DNA of 39,757 nucleotides from Nitrospirota bacterium (GCA_016235245.1 JACRLO010000024.1:1-39757); one strand, 5' to 3'; shown: positions 28,120 through 36,479, counted from the first letter of the stretch. Translations and numbers: made by a program. Notes: a model not told the origin generated them from the sequence alone.

Positions 28120-28529
28120 TAAAATTCTTTGAAGACTTTTGCGAGGGAGTCGCCTGCAACATGCATTTTAAATTCATTGAAATAACCGAAGGGGGTCTGC
28201 ATGACCGTGTACCCGGTGCGTTCGAGCCTGATGATCACGTCATCAAGCAGGCGTTTGGCAAACTCGGGAGAGGATTTACTTGACGAGAGGTGATTGAAGG
28301 AGTGGAGAACGACATTCTTTGTGCTGAACTTGCCGGCAAGCCACTTGACGTTCTTTACGAATTTCTCACAGACACTGCCGTATTTTTCCTCATCCTCTGC
28401 CTCGCAGTGAAAAAAGAAGACAACAGCATCAGGCATGGATTCCTCGATCTCGATATCAGGGGCGGTCTCAAGGGTCTTTGAGGCGGTCTTGTACCACCAT
28501 TCTTTGGTATAGAACATCAGGAGCTTCAT
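28119..28529 (-). CDS. Stand-alone archaeal-type threonyl-tRNA synthetase editing domain
   Basis: A 136-residue protein whose sequence resembles the N-terminal editing domain of archaeal threonyl-tRNA synthetases (tRNA-Thr_ED, a DTD-like fold that removes serine wrongly attached to tRNA-Thr). Landmarks: start MKLLMFYTKEWWYK, the middle strand VVLHSFNHLSSSKSSPEFA, and the C-terminal segment GYTVMQTPFGYFNEFKMHVAGDSLA, which parallels the archaeal APFG(W/Y)..EF..H..GHPLAE pattern. No synthetase domain follows. It abuts nif3 exactly (TAGATG) and overlaps the CBM9-like gene by one base. A trans-editing role on mischarged tRNA is inference from the family; another aminoacyl or nucleotide substrate is possible. 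Confidence 0.82.
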   Translation of the reverse strand: MKLLMFYTKEWWYKTASKTLETAPDIEIEESMPDAVVFFFHCEAEDEEKYGSVCEKFVKNVKWLAGKFSTKNVVLHSFNHLSSSKSSPEFAKRLLDDVIIRLERTGYTVMQTPFGYFNEFKMHVAGDSLAKVFKEF

Positions 28530-29291
28530 CTAGAGTCCTGTCGGATGGTCTATGAATTCAATCCTGAGGCCAAACTTCTTTTTGAGCATATTCCCGACAG
28601 CCTTCACCCCGAGGGTTTCCGTGGCATAGTGGCCGGCAAATACGACATTCAGTTTCATCTCTTCCGCAAGGGTGTAAGCACTGTGCGACGGCTCTCCTAC
28701 AAGGAGGGTGTCGATACCGGTCTTTTCCGCATCATAGATCGCTGACCAGCCTCCCCCGGAGACAACGCCGACCTTCTTCACCTTTTTCCCGAAACCGAGG
28801 GCAGTAGATCTTGTGTCCAGTGTCCTGTCTACCCTGCTGATAAAATCTTTCAGGGGAAGTTCATTCTTCAGGCTGCCCCAATAACCGATACTTTTCCCGT
28901 GGTATTCGCCGAACTCTCCCATCCTCTTTATCTCGAGGACCCTGAGCAGTTCGGCATTATTGCCGTAATCAGGATGCCAGTCAAGGGGAAGGTGGCAGGC
29001 ATAGAGCGAGATATCTGTTTCAAGGAGCGCTTTGATCCGCGTTTTCATGACGCCATCGATGGAACGAATTCCTCCCCATATAAGGCCATGATGGACAATA
29101 AGAAAATCGATATTCTTTTGAGCCGCCGCCTGAAAGACATAATCGCAGGCATCGACTGCAATGCCGATATTGCCGACAGTTTCAGAGCCTTCGACCTGAA
29201 GGCCGTTAGCGCTTTCATCTTTGGGGAATTCGGATAGTTTCAGATCGCTGTTGAGGAAAGATACAAGTTGGCTGAGTGCAATAGTTTTCAT
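28530..29291 (-). CDS. Nif3/DUF34-family dinuclear metal-centre protein
   Basis: A 253-residue Nif3-like protein, probably a hexamer with a two-metal site. Ligand blocks are VHHGLIWGG (H67-H68), HLPLDWHPDYGNN and GHYATETLG near residue 220. The family is linked to GTP cyclohydrolase-I-type or metal-insertion roles, but its function is not settled. The ATG overlaps the stop of the LapAB gene (ATGA), and its own stop abuts the next start without a gap, so it is tightly built into the operon. Confidence 0.93.
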   Translation of the reverse strand: MKTIALSQLVSFLNSDLKLSEFPKDESANGLQVEGSETVGNIGIAVDACDYVFQAAAQKNIDFLIVHHGLIWGGIRSIDGVMKTRIKALLETDISLYACHLPLDWHPDYGNNAELLRVLEIKRMGEFGEYHGKSIGYWGSLKNELPLKDFISRVDRTLDTRSTALGFGKKVKKVGVVSGGGWSAIYDAEKTGIDTLLVGEPSHSAYTLAEEMKLNVVFAGHYATETLGVKAVGNMLKKKFGLRIEFIDHPTGL

Positions 29292-30586
29292 TCCTGTCTT
29301 ATTGCGTCGCAGATATGCTGTACTGACGACGAACAGCGTCCTGACCAGTCCTCAGCGCGGTACCCGCAATGGTTGCAGCAGTAGGGCAGCCTGAACGCGG
29401 TCTTGATATCTGCTGCCTTTTTGAATTCCTGAACAGCCCTTTCAAGCTGCCTCTTCCTCATATAGAGATTACCCATAAGCAGATGGAGTTCAGGGTATGA
29501 AGCGCCGCCTGTATCGATGCCGGAAAGAGTGTCAAAGGCGTCATCGATCATCTCAAGCCTGTGGAAGAGTTTGCCAAGAAAGAACTTGGTGACCGGATCA
29601 TTGGGGTTGCGGGATATGCCGCTTCTGTATATTCGGATCAAACGGGACGGTTCGCTGATGCTGATGAGCAGATCCTCGAGGCGTGCAAGCAGGATCTTCG
29701 ATTCAGTGGCTGCATAGGCATTTTCGAGCATGTTGATAGCTTCTTCACTCTCACCTTCCTGAAGCAGCACCTCTGCAAGCCCCAGGATTGCAGGGACAAA
29801 ATCTTTTTCAGTCCTCAGGATGTTTCTGAATGCTTTTTTTGCCTTTTCGAGCTGGCTGTTTTCGAGGCTGTGGCGGCCATATTCATATTCATAGCCGATG
29901 AGATTCTCCTGTTCGCGCTTTTTATCCTTTTCAGAATGTTCGTGCTTGAGAATAGACTTCTGGATCGAGACAACGTCGTCCCATCTGCCCTGCTTTTCAA
30001 GGACCTCGCGTTTCCTGTACATGGCCGTCAGATTGGCATCGTCAACGTCGAGGATCTCATCAAGATAGCGTAGGGCTTCCGGCCACCTTCCTGATTTTTC
30101 GAGAAGGCTGTCGAGGGCAAAAAGGGTTTCGATCCTCTTGGGTTCCAGTTCACGCGCACGCTGATAACGGGCATTTGCCTTCTGAAAATCATCTGCTACG
30201 GCTGCAATGTCGCCGAGGCGGAGCAGGGCGTCAATATGGTCAGGCTCTTCCTTAAGGATGCCCTCAAGTGCTTCTGTTGCCGCCTCTTCATTTTTGGCAA
30301 GAAGAGAGTTCAGTGCCCGGGAATAGAGCTCCTGTACTTTTATCTCCTGTTTTTGTTTTTTCTGGTATTGCCAGTTGTCAATAAATTTTTTCGTATCCCT
30401 GATCGTAAAAAAGATGAAAGCAATAAAAACGCCGACTGCTATAGAAAGGAGTATCAGGGCGAATTTCTGAACTTCGTAAATCTGTCCAAAGGGAACGATA
30501 ATCGAAACTGTTCCCTGGTTAAAAATAGAGAAGACGGAAAGCGCAAAAAGGAAGAGAACGAATAAGAAGATCGATAACTTGCCCAT
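29288..30586 (-). CDS. LapA-LapB-like fusion: membrane TPR protein with zinc ribbon
   Basis: A 432-residue inner-membrane protein. Two N-terminal transmembrane segments (about 4-24 and 41-64) flank NQGTVSIIVPFGQIYEVQ, the LapA (DUF1049) layout. A long TPR region (about 85-395) and a C-terminal rubredoxin-like ribbon starting C404-N-H-C407 follow, the LapB (YciM) layout. In E. coli LapA and LapB are adjacent separate proteins and LapB guides FtsH to LpxC to set LPS synthesis. Here they are one chain. The second metal pair is odd: C418-S-S-S-V-Q-H-I-C426 rather than CPxC, possibly due to a small indel. It overlaps rlmH by one base (TGATG). Confidence 0.85.
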   Translation of the reverse strand: MGKLSIFLFVLFLFALSVFSIFNQGTVSIIVPFGQIYEVQKFALILLSIAVGVFIAFIFFTIRDTKKFIDNWQYQKKQKQEIKVQELYSRALNSLLAKNEEAATEALEGILKEEPDHIDALLRLGDIAAVADDFQKANARYQRARELEPKRIETLFALDSLLEKSGRWPEALRYLDEILDVDDANLTAMYRKREVLEKQGRWDDVVSIQKSILKHEHSEKDKKREQENLIGYEYEYGRHSLENSQLEKAKKAFRNILRTEKDFVPAILGLAEVLLQEGESEEAINMLENAYAATESKILLARLEDLLISISEPSRLIRIYRSGISRNPNDPVTKFFLGKLFHRLEMIDDAFDTLSGIDTGGASYPELHLLMGNLYMRKRQLERAVQEFKKAADIKTAFRLPYCCNHCGYRAEDWSGRCSSSVQHICDAIRQE

Positions 30587-31026
30587 CAGTGATGATAACC
30601 TCTTTTCTGCAGAATGGTAAAGGCGCGGTAAAGCTGCTCTAAAAAGATGAGTCGTGACATCTCATGGGTAAAGGTCATGGACGAGAGGCGGATCTTCTTT
30701 TTTGCCTTTGCCTTCACATCCTCTGAAACGCCATATGCGCCGCCAAAGAGAAACGTTGCTGAAGACCCCTGTTTTTCGATAAATTTGGCAAACTCAACAG
30801 AGTCAAGGGTCTCGCCCTTTTCGTCGAGCAGCATGTACGGGGCCCTGAGGTCCTGTATCCGTCCGCTTTCCTTGGCTAACATTCTGCTGATGTCCTTTAC
30901 CTTTTCTTCCCTGATCTCAGTTACGGTAACCTCTGCATAGGGCTTCAGGAGCTTCAGGTATTTCTGCAGCCCCTCATGAATGAACGGCTCTTTTGTCTTT
31001 CCCACCCATATCAGGTTGATCTTCAT
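30586..31026 (-). CDS. rlmH: 23S rRNA pseudouridine-1915 N3-methyltransferase RlmH
   Basis: SPOUT methyltransferase that modifies pseudouridine 1915 in helix 69 of 23S rRNA on the assembled ribosome. At 146 residues it is full length. The SAM loop FLFGGAYGV (about 93-101) and the C-terminal knot MTFTHEMSRLIFLEQLYRAFTILQKRGYHH are characteristic, including the terminal Tyr-His. Its 5' end overlaps the 3' end of rsfS by 53 bases in another frame, and its stop overlaps the next ATG. rsfS-rlmH pairing is widespread. Confidence 0.97.
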   Translation of the reverse strand: MKINLIWVGKTKEPFIHEGLQKYLKLLKPYAEVTVTEIREEKVKDISRMLAKESGRIQDLRAPYMLLDEKGETLDSVEFAKFIEKQGSSATFLFGGAYGVSEDVKAKAKKKIRLSSMTFTHEMSRLIFLEQLYRAFTILQKRGYHH

Positions 31027-31369
31027 GGAGTTCTATGGTCTTTGCATCCATCCAGAGTTTTTCAAGGCTGTAGTATTCACGCGTCTCCTGTTCGAATACA
31101 TGTATGACCACATCCCCGTAATCGAGCAGGGCCCAATGGCCGTATGTGAGGCCTTCCCTGCCCATAGGCCTGATGCCCTCCAGCAGGAGTTCATGCTCTA
31201 TAAAATCGACGACAGCCTTGACCTGGGTCGTGCTTTCACCTGAACAGATCACAAAATAATCGGCAATGACCGTGAGACCTGTTAGTTCAAGAATAACAGG
31301 GGCATGAGCTTTTTTCTGGAGAGCTGCTTCTGCTGCCTTGAGGGCTAAATCTCTTCCTATGAGCGACAT
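30974..31369 (-). CDS. rsfS: Ribosomal silencing factor RsfS
   Basis: A 131-residue protein that binds ribosomal protein L14 and blocks joining of subunits during starvation. Family blocks ILELTGLTVIADYFVICSGES, VKAVVDFIEHEL and WALLDYGDVVIHVFEQETREYYSLEKLW are all present. The C-terminus runs about 20 residues past the usual YYxLExLW end, and that extension is what overlaps rlmH. It overlaps nadD by 13 bases, the common nadD-rsfS-rlmH order. Confidence 0.97.
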   Translation of the reverse strand: MSLIGRDLALKAAEAALQKKAHAPVILELTGLTVIADYFVICSGESTTQVKAVVDFIEHELLLEGIRPMGREGLTYGHWALLDYGDVVIHVFEQETREYYSLEKLWMDAKTIELHEDQPDMGGKDKRAVHS

Positions 31370-32055
31370 TCCCGCCTTACAGCCCTATCCTGTGGTTTCC
31401 TGATTGCATACAGTTTATGAGAAATTATATAGGATTCAACATCTGCTGGCAACAGGTATTTCAGGCTTTTCCCCTGCGCTATGCGGGATCTGATATCGGT
31501 TGCCGAGATATTGATCGGCGAGACATTAAGGAGCATGACCGTATTTCCGTTTGCGAGTTTTGTTGAATATGACGATGGAGCCCCTGCATCAAGCTTAGTG
31601 AGAATCTCCTTCTTGAAAGACAAGTAAGGGGAGGTGGACAGATCAGCGAACCTGCATCCCGGCCGCGAAAGGACCAGAAAATGTGCAAGGCTGAGGAGAT
31701 GCTCAGGCATGTACCAGTTCGGGATGTCAAGAAAAGCGTCGATACCCAGTATGAAATAAAGGCTGTCATCCGGATAGAGATGATGAAGTCTTTCAAGGGT
31801 ATCGACGGTATAGGACTTCTTCCTGGTCCTGCATTCCAGGTCAAGGAGATCGAAGCGCGGGTTATTCCCTGTTGCAAGCTTTACCATTTCATACCGGTGG
31901 CGGGCAGAGGCAATGTCTTCTGTCTTGAGGGGCGGGTTGCCTGAGGGGATGAACAGCACGGAATCAAGTCCGGCAAGCTCCAGGGCCTCTTCTGCAGCGC
32001 GCAGATGGCCGAAATGGACCGGATTAAACGTCCCGCCTAATATCCCGAGCTTCAA
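31357..32055 (-). CDS. nadD: Nicotinate-nucleotide adenylyltransferase
   Basis: Joins nicotinate mononucleotide and ATP to make deamido-NAD in NAD synthesis. Nucleotidyltransferase motifs are GGTFNPVHFGHL (7-18) with H14 and H17, and ISATDIRSRIAQG near the C-terminus. Length is 232 residues, slightly longer than average because of a tail (RKPQDRAVRRECRS) that overlaps rsfS. It begins ten bases after proA, in the conserved proA-nadD-rsfS-rlmH order. Confidence 0.97.
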   Translation of the reverse strand: MKLGILGGTFNPVHFGHLRAAEEALELAGLDSVLFIPSGNPPLKTEDIASARHRYEMVKLATGNNPRFDLLDLECRTRKKSYTVDTLERLHHLYPDDSLYFILGIDAFLDIPNWYMPEHLLSLAHFLVLSRPGCRFADLSTSPYLSFKKEILTKLDAGAPSSYSTKLANGNTVMLLNVSPINISATDIRSRIAQGKSLKYLLPADVESYIISHKLYAIRKPQDRAVRRECRS

Positions 32056-32065
32056 GATGGACTGA

Positions 32066-33322
32066 TCACTCCCTCAACTGGCCGTTGCCAAGGACAATGA
32101 ACTTGGTGCAGGTCAATTCTTCAAGCCCCATCGGACCGCGCGCATGGATCTTGTCGGTCGATATGCCGATCTCTGCGCCGAGGCCGAACTGGTACCCGTC
32201 ATTCAGGCGTGTCGAGGCATTGATCAGCACTGCAGAGGAATCGACCTCCCGCAGGAACCGCATGCCTTTTGCATAGTCCTTTGTGACAATGGTGTCTGAA
32301 TGGGCTGAACTGTAAGTCGCAATATGGTCCATCGCAGCGTCAATGTCCTTTACTACCTTTACATTGAGGACCAGGTCGAGGTATTCGTTATAGAAATCAT
32401 GCTCCCTGGCCGCATCAACAGAAGGGACGATCTTCCGTGTCTCAGGGCATCCCTTGATAGCAACGCCTGCGTCCTTGAACCTCTTGAGCATTGCGGGCAG
32501 AAACGTCTTTGCGATCTTCTTGTCAACGAGCATCGTCTCCATCGAATTACAGGTGCCGGGCCTCTGGACCTTTGCATTAAAGCAGATGTCTTCGGCCATC
32601 TGCAGGTCAGCGTCCCGGTCGACAAATACATGGCAGATACCCTTGTAATGCTTCAGAACCGGTATGCGTGAATTCTCGGTCACGGTCCTGATAAGGCCTT
32701 CGCCGCCCCGGGGGATGATCAGGTCAATGATGCCTTCAAGCTTCAGCATCTCCATGACCGCTGTCCTGTCAGGCAGGTCGATGAACGTGATCGCCCCTTC
32801 ATGCAAGCCCTGCAGCCTTGCCGCATCCCGCAGGATCTTCACGATCGCCTTGTTCGAATTGATCGCCTCGGAGCCGCCGCGCAGGATGACCGCATTGCCG
32901 GCCTTGAGGCAGAGGCTTGTCGCATCAGCAGTGACGTTCGGCCTGGACTCATAGATGATGCCGATCGAGCCGATCGGCACACGCATCTTGCCGACGGTCA
33001 TGCCGTTCGGCCGCTGCCACATCTTGATGATCTCGCCTGCAGGATCAGGGAGCGCGGCAACCTCAACCAGCCCCTGGGCCATCTCGTCAATGCGCTTCTG
33101 GTTCAGGGTAAGCCTGTCGATCATTGCCTTTGAGAGGCCCTTTTCCCGTGCGAATTTGAGGTCCTTCGCATTTTCCTTTATCAGTTCTTTTGACCGTTTT
33201 TTGAGTGCCTCGGACATGGCCAGGAGCGCTGCATTCTTCTGTTGTGAAGATGCCCTGCCCAAAGAACGCGCACCCTCCTTTGCCTCTTTTGCCTTTGCGA
33301 GCACATATGCCTTTATGTCCAT
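32066..33322 (-). CDS. proA: Gamma-glutamyl phosphate reductase
   Basis: Reduces glutamate-5-phosphate to its semialdehyde with NADPH, second step of proline synthesis. Aldehyde-dehydrogenase-fold blocks are present: VPIGSIGIIYESRPNVTADA, LKAGNAVILRGGSEA, LIIPRGGEGLIRTV, and the catalytic cysteine in QRPGTCNSMETMLV. The start chosen, ATG at 33322, has GGGAGG nine bases upstream; an ATG 12 codons earlier has no ribosome site. The product is 418 residues. It heads the eight-gene minus-strand operon. proB is not in the window. GC-rich, selective third positions suggest good expression. Confidence 0.97.
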   Translation of the reverse strand: MDIKAYVLAKAKEAKEGARSLGRASSQQKNAALLAMSEALKKRSKELIKENAKDLKFAREKGLSKAMIDRLTLNQKRIDEMAQGLVEVAALPDPAGEIIKMWQRPNGMTVGKMRVPIGSIGIIYESRPNVTADATSLCLKAGNAVILRGGSEAINSNKAIVKILRDAARLQGLHEGAITFIDLPDRTAVMEMLKLEGIIDLIIPRGGEGLIRTVTENSRIPVLKHYKGICHVFVDRDADLQMAEDICFNAKVQRPGTCNSMETMLVDKKIAKTFLPAMLKRFKDAGVAIKGCPETRKIVPSVDAAREHDFYNEYLDLVLNVKVVKDIDAAMDHIATYSSAHSDTIVTKDYAKGMRFLREVDSSAVLINASTRLNDGYQFGLGAEIGISTDKIHARGPMGLEELTCTKFIVLGNGQLRE

Positions 33323-33445
33323 GAGAACAGCCTCCCTTATGGGCAGTGATTTATTCATAGCGTAATGGTCTTAGCATACAAAAAGCGGTCTGCTTTTGAA
33401 AAGGCGCGCCCCTGCAGGAAACTGCCGGTACGAACAGATCATGCC

Positions 33446-33475
33446 TTGCGAAATGCTCCTGCCAATACGTACAAT
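33446..33475 (+). promoter_or_regulatory. mutL promoter placed for a leaderless transcript
   Basis: TTGCGA (33446-33451), 18 bases, then TACAAT (33470-33475). The mutL ATG follows five bases after the -10 box, so the predicted start coincides with the initiation codon. No Shine-Dalgarno sequence precedes the ATG. Confidence 0.5.
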
Positions 33476-33480
33476 GTCCC

Positions 33481-35166
33481 ATGCCAAAGATAACGGTTCT
33501 TCCTACAGATCTCTGCAATAAAATCTCGGCCGGTGAGGTGATCGAGCGGCCTGCCTCTGTGGTAAAAGAGCTTCTTGAGAATTCTCTCGATGCCGGGAGC
33601 ACTGAGATTAAAATCGAGGTGAGCCGCGGCGGCAAGCGCCTGATGCGGATCTCGGACAACGGCATCGGCATGGATAGAGACGATGCGCTTCTCTGCTTTA
33701 AGCGTCATGCGACCAGCAAGATAACCGAATATGACGACCTTTTCAATATCAGCACGCTGGGGTTCCGTGGTGAGGCCCTGCCTTCGATCGCCTCTGTTTC
33801 CCGGCTCAGACTTGTCACCGGGCTGAAGGGTTCGGCTGTTGGAGTCTCTCTTGAACTGGATGGCGGTGAACTGAAAGATATCAAGGATGCACCGGTGTCA
33901 GGCACCACACTCGAAATAAAAGACCTCTTTTTCAATACCCCTGTCAGGAAGAAGTTCCTCAAGGCCGACAGCACCGAGCTGTTCCATATTATAGACATTA
34001 TTACGAAAGAGGCGCTTTCTCATCCTGAGACCGCCTTGTCGCTCTTTGCGGACAGCGCAGAGACGATCAGTCTTGCAAAAGCCTCAGGGTTCAGGGAGAG
34101 GATCATGCAGGTGTATGGAGAGGAGTTTCTTGGCGGCCTTATAGAGGCCTCTTTCAGCATGGATGGGCTGGCAATGCATGCCTTTGTATCGGGCAGCGCC
34201 AATTTCAGAAAGACCAGATCACACCAGTTCATATTCCTTAACAGGCGGCCGATAAAGGACCAGTCAGTGGCGCATGCAGTCTATAAGGCATATGAAGGTA
34301 TTCTACCTCCTGACAAGCATATGCTCTTTTTTCTTTTCCTGCAGATCGACCCCCAAAAGGTCGACTTCAATGTACACCCGACCAAAAGAGAGGTGCGGTT
34401 TGAAGATAAGGAGACGATCTACCGGTTTATTGTCTCTCATCTGCGGGATGCGATCAGGTCGGCACATAAAGAATATGCAGAGGAGTTCAATCAGCCTGAG
34501 GCTGCTGAGGGTCTTGCATCGATGACAGGAGGGTCTGGTCTGTCATATGCCCAGCCCATGTCATTTGGGACATCTGTGATAGCCGAAAATCTTGAGTTTC
34601 CATACCGCGCTTCTTTGCCCCATATCTATCTTGGGGATACCTTTGTGGCTGTTTCAGGAAAAGGAGGCCTCACCCTTCTGGACCACCACGCAGCTCATGA
34701 GAGGGTCCTCTTCGAAAAACTGCTCAAAGGCATGGAGATGCAATCCACGCAGCTTCTTTTTCCCCGGCAGGTCCAGGTGTCGGGCAAGGAATACCGGGTT
34801 TTGCTCGAACAGAAAGAGATCGTCAGGACCTTCGGCATAGAGATCGATGACTTCGGCAATAATACCGTGATTGTGAGGGCAGTGCCTGCAGAGATTGTAG
34901 ATGCCGACATCCCCGGTCTCCTTTCTGATATTGCTGCCGGACTTCTCGATGAGCATACCTCAGGCCGGCCTCTGCGCTATGACCTTGCTGCGCGCATCGC
35001 ATGCCACGGCTCAATCCGCGGCAAAAAGATCCTTTCCCCGGACGAACTTGCAAAGCTGCTTGAAGACCTTGAAAAGACAGAGCAGCCTGACCAGTGCCCT
35101 CACGGCAGACCGACAAGGATCTTCTATTCGCTCCATGATTTAAGCAAACTTTTCAAGCGCACATGA
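33481..35166 (+). CDS. mutL: DNA mismatch repair protein MutL, endonuclease type
   Basis: GHKL ATPase that links mismatch recognition by MutS to strand incision. N-terminal motifs: LLENSLDAG with E33/N34, DNGIGM (59-64), HATSKI and GFRGEALPSI. The C-terminal domain has the metal-nuclease motif D401-H-H-A-A-H-E407-R-V-L-F-E412 (the usual DQHAxxE with Q to H), ACHGSIRGKK around 507-516 and C539-P-H-G-RPT. It therefore should nick DNA itself, as in bacteria without MutH. Length 561 residues reflects a short linker. It overlaps miaA by four bases, the common mutL-miaA-hfq order. No ribosome site is seen. Confidence 0.97.
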   Translation: MPKITVLPTDLCNKISAGEVIERPASVVKELLENSLDAGSTEIKIEVSRGGKRLMRISDNGIGMDRDDALLCFKRHATSKITEYDDLFNISTLGFRGEALPSIASVSRLRLVTGLKGSAVGVSLELDGGELKDIKDAPVSGTTLEIKDLFFNTPVRKKFLKADSTELFHIIDIITKEALSHPETALSLFADSAETISLAKASGFRERIMQVYGEEFLGGLIEASFSMDGLAMHAFVSGSANFRKTRSHQFIFLNRRPIKDQSVAHAVYKAYEGILPPDKHMLFFLFLQIDPQKVDFNVHPTKREVRFEDKETIYRFIVSHLRDAIRSAHKEYAEEFNQPEAAEGLASMTGGSGLSYAQPMSFGTSVIAENLEFPYRASLPHIYLGDTFVAVSGKGGLTLLDHHAAHERVLFEKLLKGMEMQSTQLLFPRQVQVSGKEYRVLLEQKEIVRTFGIEIDDFGNNTVIVRAVPAEIVDADIPGLLSDIAAGLLDEHTSGRPLRYDLAARIACHGSIRGKKILSPDELAKLLEDLEKTEQPDQCPHGRPTRIFYSLHDLSKLFKRT

Positions 35167-36113
35167 AGAAGATCATCGTTCTGTTAGGTCCAACAGGTGT
35201 GGGCAAGACAGCTGCTTCTGTCCTCCTGGCCAAGGAACTGAACACTGAGATCATCAGCGCAGACTCCATGCAGATATACCGGCATATGGACATCGGCACG
35301 GCAAAGCCGACTGAGGTTGAAAGATCCGGAATCAGGCACCACATGATCGATATTGTTGAGCCTTCCGAGGCATACAGCGCAGGCAGGTATATCAGTGATG
35401 TTGCCCCGATCATCGATGGGCTTTTTCAGAAGGGCAAGACACCAGTCATAGTCGGCGGAACAGGCCTTTACATCAAGGCGATGACGCGGGGCATATTCAG
35501 CGGCCCGTCTTCAGACCTTGAGCTGCGGGAGGGCCTGCTTGCCAGGGAAGAAGAGCATAAGGGATCTCTCTATGCCCATCTCTGCGAGCTCGATCCTGAG
35601 ACTGCAGGCAGGACCGAAAGAAATAATATCCGCAGGATTATCAGGGCGATCGAGGTATGCATGAAAAGCGGCAGTTCCCTGTCATCTCTCCAGAGGAGCC
35701 TCACCATGCCCCTGCCGTACGATTTCATCAAGATAGGCATTACCCGGGAGCGGGGCGAGCTCTATCAGATGATCGATGCTCGGGTGGACGCGATGTTCAG
35801 GGCAGGGCTTGTTGACGAGGTGAAGGCGATCATGCGGATGGACCCTGACCGGACGCCGCTCCAGGCCATCGGGTACAAAGAGATCGTGCGGTACATGGAC
35901 CATGAGATAGACCTGCAGGAGGCAGAGCGCCTGATCAAGCGGAACTCCCGGAGATATGCAAAGCGCCAATTCACCTGGTTCAGGCAGGAGCAGGGTATTG
36001 CCTGGATAGATGTAACGGGCAAGAATAATAGCCATGAGGTCTTTCAGGCAGTAAAGCAGGTCCTCTCGGATATCTTTCCGCCAACTTCAGCAATGAGCAG
36101 TGAAAGTGCTTGA
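35163..36113 (+). CDS. miaA: tRNA dimethylallyltransferase MiaA
   Basis: Adds a dimethylallyl group to N6 of A37 in tRNAs that read codons starting with U. Walker A GPTGVGKT is at 9-16, then EIISADSMQIYRHMDIGTAKPT with the catalytic aspartate, GGTGLYIKA, and RRYAKRQFTWFR near the C-terminus. It is 316 residues, normal. The ATG overlaps the mutL stop. The product likely acts on the tRNA-Tyr(GTA) encoded at 38.3 kb among others. Confidence 0.97.
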   Translation: MKKIIVLLGPTGVGKTAASVLLAKELNTEIISADSMQIYRHMDIGTAKPTEVERSGIRHHMIDIVEPSEAYSAGRYISDVAPIIDGLFQKGKTPVIVGGTGLYIKAMTRGIFSGPSSDLELREGLLAREEEHKGSLYAHLCELDPETAGRTERNNIRRIIRAIEVCMKSGSSLSSLQRSLTMPLPYDFIKIGITRERGELYQMIDARVDAMFRAGLVDEVKAIMRMDPDRTPLQAIGYKEIVRYMDHEIDLQEAERLIKRNSRRYAKRQFTWFRQEQGIAWIDVTGKNNSHEVFQAVKQVLSDIFPPTSAMSSESA

Positions 36114-36138
36114 ATAAAAGCGTCGAATAATTTATCGT
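36110..36138 (+). promoter_or_regulatory. Possible hfq promoter
   Basis: TTGAAT (36110-36115) and TATCGT (36133-36138) are spaced by 17 bases, overlapping the end of miaA. The predicted start is about 35 bases before the hfq ATG. The -10 is imperfect. Confidence 0.45.
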
Positions 36139-36178
36139 AATAAAAATATAACTGTAATAAAAAAAAGGGAGACAGGGG

Positions 36179-36415
36179 ATGCCCACGTCAAAAAGTCAGA
36201 GCCTGCAGGACAATTTCCTTAATCAATTGAGAAAGGATAAGTTGCCCGTACTTATTTACCTTACCAATGGTGTGCGTCTGAAGGGGGTTGTCAAGGCATT
36301 TGACAATTTTGTCATTCTCCTTAAAGACGCGAACCAGCAGCTTGTGTACAAGCATGCTGTGTCGACTATTGTTCCTGAACGGGACATTGATATCCGCTTT
36401 GAAGAGCGCAGCTGA
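36179..36415 (+). CDS. hfq: RNA chaperone Hfq
   Basis: Hexameric Sm-like protein that pairs small RNAs with mRNAs. At 78 residues it is a compact form. Sm1 spans about residues 8-50 ([23 protein letters not shown]) and Sm2 shows the signature [12 protein letters not shown] (59-70). It lacks the long acidic C-terminal tail of enterobacterial Hfq. It lies 65 bases after miaA with an AGGGAG ribosome site, in the standard miaA-hfq order. Confidence 0.97.
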   Translation: MPTSKSQSLQDNFLNQLRKDKLPVLIYLTNGVRLKGVVKAFDNFVILLKDANQQLVYKHAVSTIVPERDIDIRFEERS

Positions 36416-36479
36416 GCGCATCCCTTCTTTTTTATCACATAGGCGTTATATATGACTATTTCTTGGAGGTATTAATTAG

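Noticed and set aside
33380-33397. Inverted repeat AAAAGC/GCTTTT between proA and mutL as a terminator.
   Set aside because: Only six pairs, located between divergent genes where no transcript is expected to end.
33403-33418. Back-to-back GGCGCGCC and CCTGCAGG, two eight-base palindromes that look like a cloning polylinker (AscI and SbfI sites).
   Set aside because: The flanking sequence is ordinary intergenic DNA with no vector features on either side, so chance is the simplest explanation.
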